From positions 1,860,001 to 1,924,000 of the forward strand of contig NZ_CP133990.1 of assembly GCF_031582905.1 (NCBI RefSeq): 64,000 nucleotides of DNA, given 5' to 3'. The number at the start of each line of letters is the position of its first letter. Position 1 is the first letter of the stretch. Below are positions 18,672 to 29,235 of the stretch, piece by piece. The notes beneath the pieces were generated by a model, which saw only the letters and a program-made list of their open reading frames with translations, had not been told where the DNA came from and did not search any database. The stretch comes from Pengzhenrongella sp031582905. Lineage in GTDB: Bacteria > Actinomycetota > Actinomycetes > Actinomycetales > Cellulomonadaceae. Made by a program: the position numbers and the translations under genes.

Positions 18672-19135
18672 CCTTCACGCACCTCGACGGCGCCGGGCAC
18701 GCGCGCATGGTCGACGTCACGGCGAAGCAGCCGACCGTGCGCTCGGCCACCGCGTCCGGCACGGTGCGCTGCGCCCCGCACGTCGTCGCGGCGCTGCGCG
18801 CCGGTGACGTCCCGAAGGGTGACGTCCTCGCGGTCGCCCGCATCGCCGGGATCAGCGCGGCCAAGCGCACGGCCGAGCTCCTGCCGCTCGCGCACGTCAT
18901 CGGCGTGCACGGCGTCACCGTCGACCTCGAGATCGACGACGACGGCGTCCAGGTCACCGCGACCGTGCGCACCGCCGACCGCACCGGTGTCGAGATGGAG
19001 GCGCTGACCGCCGTCAGCGTCGCCGCGCTCGCGGTCGTCGACATGGTCAAGGGCATGGACAAGGGCACGTCCGTCGCCGACGTCCGGCTGCTCGCCAAGA
19101 CCGGCGGGAAGTCCGGGGACTGGCACCGCGCCTGA
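18668..19135 (+). CDS. moaC: Cyclic pyranopterin monophosphate synthase
   Basis: 155 aa; converts the MoaA product to cPMP. Motifs MVDVTAKQPTVRSATASG, PLAHVIGVHG and the catalytic region VEMEALTAVSVAALAVVDMVK with MDKG are all present at normal spacing. Overlaps moeA by 4 bp, so the two are translationally coupled. Confidence 0.95.
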   Translation: MTFTHLDGAGHARMVDVTAKQPTVRSATASGTVRCAPHVVAALRAGDVPKGDVLAVARIAGISAAKRTAELLPLAHVIGVHGVTVDLEIDDDGVQVTATVRTADRTGVEMEALTAVSVAALAVVDMVKGMDKGTSVADVRLLAKTGGKSGDWHRA

Positions 19136-19244
19136 CCGGTGCCGCGCACCGCGGCTGACCTGCGACGCCACCCCTGGCGGTCCCGGTGGCGGCTCCCCGA
19201 CGGCAGCGGTAGACATCAGGGGCCCCGCCGACCGAGGAGATCCG

Positions 19245-20663
19245 ATGACCGCCGCCGCCACGCCCACCGAGCAGTTCCACACCGGACGGGTCGTCATGCT
19301 GGCCACGGTGGCCGCGCTCGGCGGGTTCCTGTTCGGGTTCGACACCGCCGTCATCAACGGCGCCGTCGACGCCGTGCGTGACGAGTTCGCCATGGGGGCC
19401 GGCCTGACCGGCTTCGTCGTCTCATCGGCGCTGCTCGGCTGCATCGCCGGCGCGTACCTCGCCGGGCGTCTTGCGGACCGCGTGGGACGCATCCGCGTCA
19501 TGGTCCTCGCCGCCGTCCTCTTCCTCATCAGTGCGATCGGGTCCGGGCTGTCGGTCGGGCCGGTCGACCTCATCGCGTGGCGCGTGATCGGCGGCATCGG
19601 CGTCGGCGCGGCGTCGGTCATCGCCCCGGCGTACATCGCGGAGATCTCGCCGGCCGCCGTCCGGGGGCGGCTCGGCTCGCTCCAGCAGCTCGCGATCGTC
19701 ACCGGCATCTTCGTCGCACTGCTGTCCGACGCGCTGCTCGCCGCTCTCGCCGGCGGTGCCGCGGAGGAGCTGTGGCTCGGGCTCGAGGCATGGCGCTGGA
19801 TGTTCCTCGCCGAGATCGTCCCCGCGCTGGCGTACGGGATCCTGTCCCTGCAGATCCCCGAGTCGCCCCGCTACCTCGTGGCCAAGGGCGACCCCGAACG
19901 TGCGCGGGCCGTCCTGGGCCAGGTGCTCATCACCGGGGTGCGGGAGCGGATCGAGGAGATCCGCCGGACCGTCAAGCTCGAGTCCCGCACCTCGTTCGCG
20001 GACCTGCGCAAGCAGGGCGGCGGCGGGCTGCTGCCGATCGTGTGGATCGGCATCGCGCTGTCGGTGTTCCAGCAGTTCGTCGGGATCAACGTCATCTTCT
20101 ACTACTCGACGACGCTCTGGCGGTCGGTCGGGTTCACCGAGGCCGACGCCCTGACCCAGACCGTCATCACCTCGGTGACGAACATCGTCGTCACGCTGGT
20201 CGCGATCTCGCTGATCGACAAGGTCGGCCGCCGCAAGCTGCTGCTCGTCGGCTCCGCCGGCATGTTCATCATGCTCGGCGTCCTCGCGTTCGTGTTCAGC
20301 ACCGCGGAGCTGGTGGAGAACGCCGAGGGCGTGCTCGAGCCGGTCCTCGGTGACACCGCGGGCGTCATCGCGCTCATCGCGGCGAACGGCTTCGTCGTCT
20401 TCTTCGGCGTGTCCTGGGGCCCGGCCGTCTGGGTGCTCCTCGGCGAGATGTTCAACAACCGCATCCGCGGGACGGCGCTCGGCCTGGCCGCAGCCGCGCA
20501 GTGGCTCGCCAACTTCGCGATCTCGACGTCGTTCCCGGCCATGGCCGAGGTCGGGCTGTCCTTCGCCTACGGCTTCTACACGCTGTTCGCGTTCCTGTCC
20601 CTGCTGTTCGTGGCGAAGTTCGTGCCGGAGACCAAGGGTCGACAGCTCGAGGACATGGCCTGA
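19245..20663 (+). CDS. Sugar porter family MFS transporter
   Basis: 472 aa, 12 TM helices. Sugar-porter signatures: GGFLFGFDTAVINGA in TM1, RLADRVGR, YIAEISPAAVRGRLGS, PESPRYLVAKG, FQQFVGINVIFYYS and the C-terminal VPETKGRQLED. GAGGAG precedes the ATG by 6 nt and TAGACA at 19210-19215 could be the -10. Probably a xylose/arabinose/glucose-type proton symporter; it is unrelated to the flanking molybdenum genes. Confidence 0.9.
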   Translation: MTAAATPTEQFHTGRVVMLATVAALGGFLFGFDTAVINGAVDAVRDEFAMGAGLTGFVVSSALLGCIAGAYLAGRLADRVGRIRVMVLAAVLFLISAIGSGLSVGPVDLIAWRVIGGIGVGAASVIAPAYIAEISPAAVRGRLGSLQQLAIVTGIFVALLSDALLAALAGGAAEELWLGLEAWRWMFLAEIVPALAYGILSLQIPESPRYLVAKGDPERARAVLGQVLITGVRERIEEIRRTVKLESRTSFADLRKQGGGGLLPIVWIGIALSVFQQFVGINVIFYYSTTLWRSVGFTEADALTQTVITSVTNIVVTLVAISLIDKVGRRKLLLVGSAGMFIMLGVLAFVFSTAELVENAEGVLEPVLGDTAGVIALIAANGFVVFFGVSWGPAVWVLLGEMFNNRIRGTALGLAAAAQWLANFAISTSFPAMAEVGLSFAYGFYTLFAFLSLLFVAKFVPETKGRQLEDMA

Positions 20664-20756
20664 CCCGAGCGGCGCCGCCGGAGCCCTGATCGCCCGGTGC
20701 ATCGCCGTGCTCAGTCAGCGGCGCACCGCGGGGGCGAACAGGGCGGAAGGTCGCGC

Positions 20757-20906
20757 ATGGCGCCCCGACCGCCACGACCTCAGGTGACCGAGCCGTCGGC
20801 GGACCCGCTCGAGGTGTCGATCTCCCGGCTCGTCGCGGAGCAGGTCGGCGCTCGCGGCGACGGCGACGGACTGAGTGGCGAGCAGAACGCCTCCTCGGCC
20901 CGGTGA
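20757..20906 (+). CDS. Hypothetical small protein
   Basis: Possible 49-aa polar protein (MAPRPPRPQVTEPSADPLEV...), with no recognised motif. Support is only that its stop overlaps the GTG of the next small frame by 4 bp (GTGA), the junction style used by genuine operons here. Confidence 0.3.
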   Translation: MAPRPPRPQVTEPSADPLEVSISRLVAEQVGARGDGDGLSGEQNASSAR

Positions 20907-21153
20907 CGCGCGCCGAGGAGGTGGAGCTGCTCCGGCTCGCGGGACGGGCCGGGTGGCGCCCCGTCGCCTCACGGCACGGGAAGCACGCCGTCGTCCGCAC
21001 CGCGGGCCGGTGGGAGGTGCGACGCACGTCGATGCTCGGCCTCACCGCCGCACGCGCCGGCCGGGACGCTGGACGGTCGCCACGACACGCTTCCCCGACT
21101 GCTTCCTGATCCGGCCGCTCGGCTCCTCGGACGACTCCGCTCGGGACCGGTGA
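20903..21153 (+). CDS. Hypothetical small basic protein, probable frameshift
   Basis: GTG start coupled to the preceding small frame. It reads RAEEVELLRLAGRAGWRPVA, HGKHAVVRTAGRWEVRRTSM and, after a one-base shift near the GGG at 21062-21066, GRWTVATTRFPDCFLIRPLG, for about 83 aa. The GW-then-H pattern loosely recalls HicA-like small RNA-binding toxins, but similarity is weak. Unrecognised. Confidence 0.3.
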
Positions 21154-21288
21154 CGCGACCGGTCGGGCTCGGGTGCTGCACGGGTCCTGTCGCCGGAGCC
21201 CGGCCGCTGCCAGACTGGAGAGGTCACCGACGGCCTCCCGTGCGCGACCGCCCTCCTGACGGCCGCGTGGTCCCGGAAGGATCCGCTC

Positions 21289-21824
21289 ATGCCTCGCACC
21301 TCTGTCCGCCGTGCCGTCGCCGGCTGCGCGGCGGCGCTCACCCTGCTCGTCCCGACCCCGCCGTGGCAGCGCCCGGCGCACCGGACGCACATCCCGCGCG
21401 CGGTGGCGCCGGGTACGCCGCGGGCGACTTCGTGGCCGCGGTCGACTTCACGTCGCTGCAGGCACGTGACGTCGGTCCCCGGCGGTGCGAGTTCACCGTC
21501 GACGGCGTCCTCACGTTCTCCGGCACGGTGGCGGGGGTCGCCGACGGCACCACGACGGCCCTGGTCTTCGCGCCGTGCGCCGAGGCGCTGGCGACCCCGC
21601 CCGGGACCTATGCCGACGTCTTCCGGTTCCACGGCGACTTCACCGGGGAGGTCCGGGGGATCCCGACCAGCGGCACGCTGCGCTACGCCGGTGTCACGCG
21701 CGTCGGAGGGGAGATCGACGCCCTGGTCACGCTGCGGGGCGACGACGCCCGGGCCGTCCTGCGAGCCGACGCCCAGGTCACCGTGGGCGGGAGCTACCGC
21801 GGCGTCGCGCAGGCCGGCACCTGA
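21289..21824 (+). CDS. Secreted protein of unknown function, one frameshift
   Basis: About 178 aa after reconstruction. A Sec signal peptide (RRAVAGCAAALTLLVPT, then AVAAP cleavage) is followed by a roughly 145-aa mature part: GYAAGDFVAAVDFTSLQARD, FTVDGVLTFSGTVAGVADG and paired cysteines (RRCEF and FAPCAE). The beta-rich look suggests a small extracellular beta-sandwich or barrel. One base is missing at the C4 run 21356-21359; restoring it joins signal and mature parts. Family not recognised. Confidence 0.65.
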
Positions 21825-21853
21825 CGACGGCACGCGCCGCCGCACGGCTCCGG

Positions 21854-22878
21854 TCAGCCACCGATCGCGCTCATCGGACGGCGCGGCTGCAGGAATGTCG
21901 GGTCGTCGATGTCGTGCCCGGCCTTCTTGCCCGCCAGGCACGCCCGGAAGGCCTCGGCCAGGGCGTCGTCGTCGGCGTCCGCGCGCAGGAGCGTCCGCAG
22001 GTCGGTCTCCGTCTGCGCGAACAGGCACGAGCGCAGCTGCCCGTCGGCGGTGAGCCGGACCCGGTCGCACGCGCCGCAGAACGGCGCGGTGACGGACGCG
22101 ATCACGCCGACCGTCGCGGGGCCGCCGTCCACGTACCAGAGCTCGGCCGGGGCGGACCCGCGCCCCGGCACCTCGGTGAGGGTGAACGCGGTGCGCAGCG
22201 ACGCGAGCACCTCGGCCTGGGTGACCATCGTGGTGCGCTCCCAGGTGTGCCCGGCGTCGAGCGGCATCTGCTCGATGAAGCGCATCTCGTAGCCGCCGTC
22301 GACGGCGTACCGGACGAGGTCGACCATCTCGTCGTCGTTGACACCCCGCATCGCGACGGCGTTGAGCTTGATCGGCGTGAACCCGGCCGCCTTGGCGGCC
22401 GCGATCCCGGCGAGGGTGTCGACGAGCCGGTCACGTCGGGTCAGCTGTCGGAACTTGTCCCGGTCCAGCGTGTCGATGCTGATGTTGACCCGCGCGAGCC
22501 CCGCGTCCCGCAGCGGTGCGGCGAGTGCCGGCAACCGCAGGGCGTTGGTGGTCAGCGACACCTCGGGCGAGCCGCCGGGCCCTCGAGGGCCGCCATCCGT
22601 CGCACGACGTCGACCACGTCCGGGCGCAGCAGCGGCTCGCCGCCGGTGAGCCGGATCTCCGTCACACCCAGATCGACCGCCACGCCCGCGACCCTGACGA
22701 GCTCGTCGGTGCTGAGCATCGTCGAGCCGGCGAGCCACGGGACGCCCTCGGCGGGCATGCAGTAGGTGCACCGCAGCGAGCAGCGATCGGTCAGCGAGAT
22801 GCGCAGGTCGCGGTGGACGCGACCGAAGCGGTCGACCAGACCGCCCGGGCTGCCGGTCGCCGCGGGCCCGGCGCTCAC
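21854..22878 (-). CDS. moaA: GTP 3',8-cyclase (radical SAM), one frameshift
   Basis: First step of molybdopterin synthesis. Reconstructed 341 aa. The SAM cluster motif CSLRCTYC, RLTGGEPLLRPD, SLTTNALRLPALAAPLRDAG, FIEQMPLD, C-terminal cluster FCGACDRVRLTADG with RSCLF, and the terminal SAIGG double glycine are all present. The frame breaks at 22577-22582 (GGGCCC); one added base restores it. The GTG start at 22878 overlaps the moaE stop by 4 bp. Part of moaB-moaE-moaA. Confidence 0.93.
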
Positions 22879-23291
22879 AGCCCCACCCACACGTGCGACC
22901 CGTCGCGCAGGACCTCGCGCTTCCAGACCGGCAGCTCGGCCTTGACCGTCTCGACGAGGTCGCGGCACACGTCGAACGCGAGTGCCCGGTGCGCCGACGC
23001 GACGGCGGCCACGATCGCCGCCTCACCGACCCCGAGCATCCCGGTCCGGTGGCTCACCGCGACCCCGAGCACACCGTCGGTACACGCGGCGGCGTCGGCG
23101 AGGCGGTGCAGGACGTCGCCGGCATCGGGGTGCGCGGAGTAGTCGAGGCCGACGACGTCGCCGTCGACCGAGGGGTCGTGGTCGCGCACCGTCCCGAGGA
23201 ACGTGGCGACTGCGCCGACCCGCGGGCCGCTCACCGCGGCGACGTGCGCGGCGAGGTCGAGAGGTGCGTCCGTGAGCTGGGCGAGGGTCAT
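22875..23291 (-). CDS. moaE: Molybdopterin synthase catalytic (large) subunit
   Basis: 138 aa. Motifs GAVATFLGTVRDHD, LDYSAHPDAGDVL, VAVSHRTGMLGVGEAAIVAAVASAHR (in two parts) and the catalytic KAELPVWKRE are typical. It normally pairs with the small sulfur carrier MoaD, for which no gene is seen. Overlaps moaB and moaA by 4 bp at each side. Confidence 0.94.
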   Translation of the reverse strand: MTLAQLTDAPLDLAAHVAAVSGPRVGAVATFLGTVRDHDPSVDGDVVGLDYSAHPDAGDVLHRLADAAACTDGVLGVAVSHRTGMLGVGEAAIVAAVASAHRALAFDVCRDLVETVKAELPVWKREVLRDGSHVWVGL

Positions 23292-23806
23292 CCGTGGTCA
23301 CCGCCGGTGAGCTGGTCGAGCAGGTGGGGGAGCAGCGGCAGCAGCACGGCGAGGCCGTCCGTGACGCCGCCGGGGGAGCCGGGAAGGTTCACGACGACGG
23401 CGCCGGCGTCCGTCACGCCGGCGACCCCGCGGGACAGCACCGCGGTGGCGACGTACTGCTCGCCGGTGCGCCGCAGCGCCTCGGCGAGACCGGGCAGCTC
23501 GCGGTCGACCACCGTCCGCGTCGCCTCCGGGGTCCGGTCGCGTGGCCCGACACCGGTACCGCCGCTCGTGACGACGACGCGTGCGCCGTCGGCCAGGGCC
23601 TCGCGCAGCGCGGCGGACACGGACTCCACGCCGTCCGAGACGATCCGCACCCGCCCGACCTCCAAGCCGGCGGCGCGCAGGGCCTCGACGGCACGCGGGC
23701 CGGAACGGTCGTCCGCCTGACCGCGGGCACACCGGTCCGAGGCGACGATGACCGCCGCCCGGGCGGACGTGCGCCCCGTCCGGTGCGCTGTGGTGTCGGT
23801 GCTCAC
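23288..23806 (-). CDS. moaB: Molybdopterin adenylyltransferase (MoaB/Mog)
   Basis: 172 aa. Motifs AAVIVASDRCARG, VVTSGGTGVGPRDRTPEAT and VNLPGSPGGV identify the MoaB/Mog family, which adenylates molybdopterin before MoeA acts. The GTG at 23806 lies 7 nt after TAGCGT on the minus strand, so a leaderless transcript is likely. First gene of moaB-moaE-moaA. Confidence 0.92.
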   Translation of the reverse strand: MSTDTTAHRTGRTSARAAVIVASDRCARGQADDRSGPRAVEALRAAGLEVGRVRIVSDGVESVSAALREALADGARVVVTSGGTGVGPRDRTPEATRTVVDRELPGLAEALRRTGEQYVATAVLSRGVAGVTDAGAVVVNLPGSPGGVTDGLAVLLPLLPHLLDQLTGGDHG

Positions 23807-24113
23807 CCGCGCCACGCTACGCGCTGCGCCGGCCCGGGACGCCCGCCACCGCGCCCGGCGACGCACGGCCCGGAAAATCGGGCGTGGATCTGACCACGGG
23901 GACCTGGGACCTGGGATCCGAGAACTGGGAACAAGGTCCCGGCCGTGCCCCTCGAGGGTGCCCCAGGCTGTGCGGGGCGCTCACGGACGCCTGGCGAGAC
24001 GTCGACGCGCCGATCCTGGCGATCCCGAGACGGTTCCTTGACCCACTGCTACGGTCACCGGACTCGCTGATCTCATCCGCACGGTTGAAACCGCCAGACG
24101 AGGAGGGCCCGCG
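23807..24113. promoter_or_regulatory. Divergent region between moaB and narK with repeats
   Basis: GGGACCT is repeated head to tail at 23898 and 23905, followed by GGGATCC, and an inverted copy AGGTCCC stands at 23933-23939. No established NarL, FNR or ResD box is recognised. The repeats are candidates for a nitrate or oxygen regulator site; this is inference. Confidence 0.4.
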
Positions 24114-25346
24114 ATGGCGCGGCAGCAGGGGGACGCACGGACCACGGTCGCGGGCACCGCGACGCCCAGTCCCGCGGGCGGTACGCCGGGACGCATGCTG
24201 GCGCTCGCGACGGTCGGCTTCGGCATCAACTTCTGGGCCTGGGCGCTGATCAGCCCGCTCGGCGCCGCGTACCGCGACCAGCTGGACCTCACCGGCTTCC
24301 AGCAGTCGGTCCTCGTGGCCGTCCCCGTCGTGGTCGGCTCGCTCGGCCGCATCCCGGTGGGAGCGCTGACCGACCGGATCGGTGCCCGCATCATGTTCCC
24401 CGTGGTCAGCCTGCTGACCGTCCTCCCGGTGCTGTTCGTCGGGCTCGTCGCGGAGAGCTACGCGGCGATGCTCGTCGGTGGCTTCTTCCTGGGGCTGGGC
24501 GGCACCACGTTCGCGATCGGCGTCCCGCTGGTCAACGCGTGGTACCCACCGGCCCGCCGAGGGACGGCCCTCGGCATCTTCGGGATCGGCATGGGCGGCA
24601 CGGCGATCTCCGCCTTCACCACCGTGCGGCTCACCGACTCCGTCGGCCCGACGGCGCCCTTCCTCATCGTCGCCGCCGTCCTCGTCGTGTTCGCGGTCGC
24701 GGCGGCCCTCCTCCTGCGCGACGCCCCCGGCCGGACCGCGCCGCAGGGCTCGTTCCTCGCCCGGACGTGGGCGACCGCGCGCCTCCCCGCGACGGGGCAG
24801 CTCGCCCTGCTCTACGCGGTCGGCTTCGGTGGGTTCGTCGCGTTCAGCGTCTACCTCCCCACCTACCTCATCAACGCCTACGACCTGGGCCGGGAGGACG
24901 CCGCGCTGCGCACGGCCGGGTTCGTCGTGCTCGCCGTCGCGATGCGCCCCGTCGGCGGCTGGCTCTCGGACCGCTTCGACCCGGTCGTCGTGCTCGTGGC
25001 GTGCTTCGCGGGCTCCGCCGTCCTGGCCGGACTCGCGGCGCTCGAGCTTGAGCTGCTGCCGGCCGGGACCGTCGCGTTCCTGGGCCTTGCCGCGCTGCTC
25101 GGGGCGTCGTCGGGGGCCACCTTCGCGCTCGTGGCCCTGCTCGCCCCGCCCGAGAAGGTGGGGGCCGTCACCGGCCTCGTGGGAGCCGCTGGCGGGTTGG
25201 GCGGGTTCGTCCCGCCGCTGGTCATGGGAGCCGTCTTCGACGTCGTCGGCGACTACAGCCTGGGCCTGGCCCTCCTCGCCGTCGTCTGCCTGCTGACCGC
25301 CCTGTTCACCCGCGGACCCGTACGCCGCTCCGCCCGTCCCACCTGA
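24114..25346 (+). CDS. narK: Nitrate/nitrite MFS transporter
   Basis: 410 aa, 12 TM helices. LALATVGFGINFWAWALISPLG in TM1 (given as LALATVGFGINFWAW), the arginine-bearing GRIPVGALTDRIGAR, and the two glycine-rich nitrate-porter signatures around GGFFLGLGGTTFAIGVP and GLVGAAGGLGGFVPPL are visible. GAGGAG lies upstream of the ATG. It precedes narGHJI and probably imports nitrate or exchanges nitrate for nitrite. Confidence 0.9.
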   Translation: MARQQGDARTTVAGTATPSPAGGTPGRMLALATVGFGINFWAWALISPLGAAYRDQLDLTGFQQSVLVAVPVVVGSLGRIPVGALTDRIGARIMFPVVSLLTVLPVLFVGLVAESYAAMLVGGFFLGLGGTTFAIGVPLVNAWYPPARRGTALGIFGIGMGGTAISAFTTVRLTDSVGPTAPFLIVAAVLVVFAVAAALLLRDAPGRTAPQGSFLARTWATARLPATGQLALLYAVGFGGFVAFSVYLPTYLINAYDLGREDAALRTAGFVVLAVAMRPVGGWLSDRFDPVVVLVACFAGSAVLAGLAALELELLPAGTVAFLGLAALLGASSGATFALVALLAPPEKVGAVTGLVGAAGGLGGFVPPLVMGAVFDVVGDYSLGLALLAVVCLLTALFTRGPVRRSARPT

Positions 25347-25468
25347 CCCTCGACCCCGACCGCACGACCCGCACACCACGCCACCCGCACACCGCGCCAC
25401 CCGCGCACCGCAGCACCGCACGACCCGCACGCCGCCCGCCCCCGCTCGACACCGAGAGGACCGCGCTC
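25347..25468. repeat. Degenerate CCGCACACC-type repeats upstream of narG
   Basis: A G-poor run of short imperfect repeats (variants of CACCCGCACACCG and ACGACCCGCAC) fills the gap between narK and narG. It would give a C-rich, unstructured leader of the kind bound by Rho or by RNA-binding regulators; no specific site is recognised. Confidence 0.55.
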
Positions 25469-28400
25469 GTGACACTCCAGGACGACCCGCCCCGCTCCAG
25501 CCCCGGGATGGACGGTGACCTCACGGAGGCGCTGCTCCGGACGCGGCGGTACTTCCAGAAGAAGGAGGTGTCGGGGGACCTGCGGACCCTGCACCAGATC
25601 GGTGGTCGCGACGCGGACACCTTCTACCGGGACCGGTGGAGCCACGACAAGGTCGTGCGGTCCACGCACGGCGTGAACTGCACCGGCTCGTGCTCGTGGA
25701 AGGTCTACGTCAAGGACGGGATCATCACGTGGGAGTCCCAGCAGACCGACTACCCGTCGGTCGGCCCGGACAGCCCCGAGTACGAGCCGCGCGGCTGCCC
25801 CCGCGGTGCGGCGTTCAGCTGGTACACGTACTCGCCCACCCGCATCCGGTACCCCTACGCGCGCGGGCTGCTGCTCGAGATGTACCGCGAGGCGCGCGCG
25901 CGGCTCGGTGACCCGGTCGAGGCGTGGGCCAGCATCGTCGACGACCCGGAGAGGTCCCGCCGCTACAAGCGGGCCCGCGGCAAGGGCGGCCTCGTGCGGA
26001 CCACGTGGGAGGAGGCGACCGAGATGGTCGCCGCAGCCCAGGTCCACACGATCCGTCGTTACGGCCCCGACCGCATCGCCGGGTTCTCGCCGATCCCCGC
26101 CATGTCGATGGTGTCGCACGGCGCCGGAGCCCGGTACCACGCGCTCCTCGGCGCCCCGATGCTCTCCTTCTACGACTGGTACGCCGACCTCCCGGTCGCC
26201 TCGCCGCAGGTGTTCGGCGACCAGACGGACGTCCCGGAGTCCGGGGACTGGTGGGACGCGGGCTACCTCATCATGTGGGGCTCCAACCTGCCGGTGACCC
26301 GGACGCCCGACGCGCACTGGATGGCGGAGGCGCGCTACCGCGGGCAGAAGGTCGTCGCCGTCTCCCCGGACTACGCCGACAACGTCAAGTTCGCCGACGA
26401 GTGGCTCGCCGTGCAGCCCGGGACCGACGGCGCCCTGGCCATGGCCATGGGCCACGTCACGCTGAAGGAGTTCTTCGTCGACCGGCAGGTCCCGTACTTC
26501 ACCGACTACGTCAAGCGGTTCACGGACCTGCCGTTCCTCGTCAAGGTCGAGGAGCAGGACGGCCGCTGGGTGCCGGGGAAGTTCCTCACCGCGGAGGACC
26601 TCCCCGGGCGGGAGGCGAGCAGCGAGAACGCCGCGTTCAAGACCGTCCTCATCGACGCCGGCACCGGCAAGCCGGTGGTGCCGGGTGGGTCGCTGGGGCA
26701 CCACTACGGCGAGGCCGGCGCCGGCCGCTGGAACCTCGACCTCGGGGACGTCGACCCGCTGCTGAGCGCGGGCGGCCCGGACCCCGCGACGGCCGGGCAG
26801 GGCGAGTCGGTGCTCGTCGACCTGCCGCGCTTCGACACCCTCGACGGCACCGCCGGGACGAGCCGGCGCGGCGTCCCGGTCCGCCGGGTGGGGGACCACC
26901 TCGTCACCACGGTCATGGACCTGCTCCTGGCGCAGTACGGGGTGGCCCGCCCGGGGCTGCCCGGCCAGTGGCCCACCGGCTACGACGACGCGTCGGAGCC
27001 GTGCACGCCCGCGTGGCAGGAGCAGTTCACCGGCGTGCCGGCAGCCAAGGCCGAGCGGATCGGCCGGGAGTTCGCCGCGAACGCCGAGGAGTCACGCGGC
27101 CGGTCGATGATCCTCATGGGGGCCGGCACCAACCACTGGTTCCACTCCGACACGATCTACCGCGCGTTCCTCACCCTGACCACGCTCACCGGCTGCCAGG
27201 GCGTCAACGGCGGCGGCTGGGCGCACTACGTCGGCCAGGAGAAGGTCCGCCCCGTGACGGGCCAGCAGATGTACGCGACCGCGAACGACTGGGCGCGGCC
27301 GCCGCGCACGATGATCCAGACCGCGTACTGGTACCTGCACACGAACCAGTTCCGGTACGACGCGTTCGGCGCGGACACCCTGTCGGCCGCGACCCCCGGG
27401 ACCGGGGCGCTCGCGGGCAAGACCACCGCGGACGTCATCGCCCAGTCCGCACGGATGGGCTGGATGCCGTCGTACCCGACCTGGGACCGCAGCCCCCTGC
27501 AGGTGGCCGACGACGCCGCGGCGGCCGGGCTCCCGGTGGGCGAGTACGTCCCGCGCGAGCTGAAGGAGGGCCGGCTGCGCTTCGCGGCCGAGGACCCGGA
27601 CGCGCCGGAGAACTTCCCCCGCGTGCTGACGGTCTGGCGCGCGAACCTGCTGGGGTCGTCCGGCAAGGGCAACGAGTACTTCCTGCACCACCTGCTCGGC
27701 GCCGACTCCAACCTGCGCGCGACCGAGGCGCCCGAGGGGACCCGGCCGCGCGACGTCGTCTGGCACGACGAGGCACCCACCGGGAAGCTCGACCTGCTGC
27801 TGTCGCTCGACTTCCGGATGACGAGCACGACGATCTACTCCGACGTCGTCCTGCCGGCCGCGACCTGGTACGAGAAGCACGACCTCAACACCACGGACAT
27901 GCACCCGTTCGTCAACTCGTTCAGCCCGGCCATCGCGCCGCCGTGGCAGACCCGGACCGACTTCGACATCTTCCACACCCTCGCGCGCGTGTTCAGCCGC
28001 CTGGCCGAGACCCACCTCGGGACGCGCCAGGACGTCGTGGCCGTCCCGCTCACGCACGACACCCCCGACGAGATGGCCAACCCGCACGGGCGCGTCCAGG
28101 ACTGGCGCGCGGGGAGTGCGATCCCGTCCCGGGCCGGACGATGCCCAAGCTGGTCGTCGTCGAGCGGGACTACGCCGCCGTGGCCGCGAAGCTGGCCACG
28201 CTCGGGCCGCTCGCCGACCGCCTGGGCCTGACGACGAAGGGCGTCACCTTCGACGTCGGCAAGGAGATCGACTACCTGGGCCACAAGAACGGCATCGCGC
28301 GGGTCGCCCCGGGGGAGCGCGGCAGCGTGGCCGACGGCCGCCCGCTGCTGAGCCGCGACGTCCACGTGTGCGAGGCGATCCTCGCGCTCTCCGGCACGAC

Positions 28401-29235
28401 CAACGGCCGGCTCGCCGTCCAGGGGTTCCACACCCTGGAGAAGCGCACCGGGACGCAGATGGCCGACCTCGCGGCCGAGCACGAGGGCAAGCAGGTCACC
28501 TTCGCCGACACCCAGGCGGCACCGACGACGGTCATCACCTCACCGGAGTGGTCGGGGACCGAGCACGGCGGGCGCCGGTACTCGCCGTTCACCGTCAACG
28601 TCGAGCGGCTCAAGCCGTGGCACACGCTCACCGGGCGCCAGCACTTCTACCTCGACCACGACTGGATGACCGACATCGGGGAGGGGCTGCCGGTCTTCCG
28701 GCCACCGCTGAACATGCAGGCGCTGTTCGACGAGACCGTGATCGGGGACACCGCCGAGGTCGACGGGACCGGGACGCTCGGGGTGACGGTCCGGTACCTG
28801 ACCCCGCACAACAAGTGGTCCATCCACTCCGAGTACCAGGACAACCTGTTCATGCTGTCGCTCTCGCGCGGCGGCCCGTCGGTGTGGATCAGCGACGTCG
28901 ACGCCGCGAAGGTCGGCATCCGGGACAACGACTGGATCGAGGCGGTCAACCGCAACGGCATCGTGGTGGCCCGCGCGATCGTCTCCCACCGCATGCCCGA
29001 GGGGACGGTGTACATGTACCACGCGCAGGACCGGCTCATCGACGTGCCGAGGACCGAGGTCACCGGCAAGCGCGGCGGCATCCACAACTCGCTGACCAGG
29101 CTCCTCATCAAGCCGAGCCACCTCATCGGCGGGTACGCGCAGCTGTCCTACGCGTTCAACTACCTCGGGCCCACGGGCAACCAGCGGGACGAGGTCACCG
29201 TCATCCGTCGTCGTAGCCAGGAGGTGCAGTACTGA
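25469..29235 (+). CDS. narG: Respiratory nitrate reductase alpha subunit, one frameshift
   Basis: Reduces nitrate at a Mo-bis-MGD site facing the cytoplasm. Reconstructed 1255 aa, normal for NarG. STHGVNCTGSCSWKVYVKDG carries the His/Cys ligands of the FS0 cluster; YDWYADLP supplies the Asp Mo ligand; GWAHYVGQEKVRP and DFRMTSTTIYSDVVLPAATWYE are conserved. The frame breaks at the G4 run 28111-28114; one added G restores the junction into PGRTMPKLVVVERDY. The GTG start follows GAGAGGA. The stop overlaps narH. Confidence 0.96.

Noticed and set aside
23897..23940. FNR- or NarL-type box upstream of narK
   Set aside because: The GGGACCT repeats do not match known FNR or NarL consensus sequences; kept only as an unassigned repeat.
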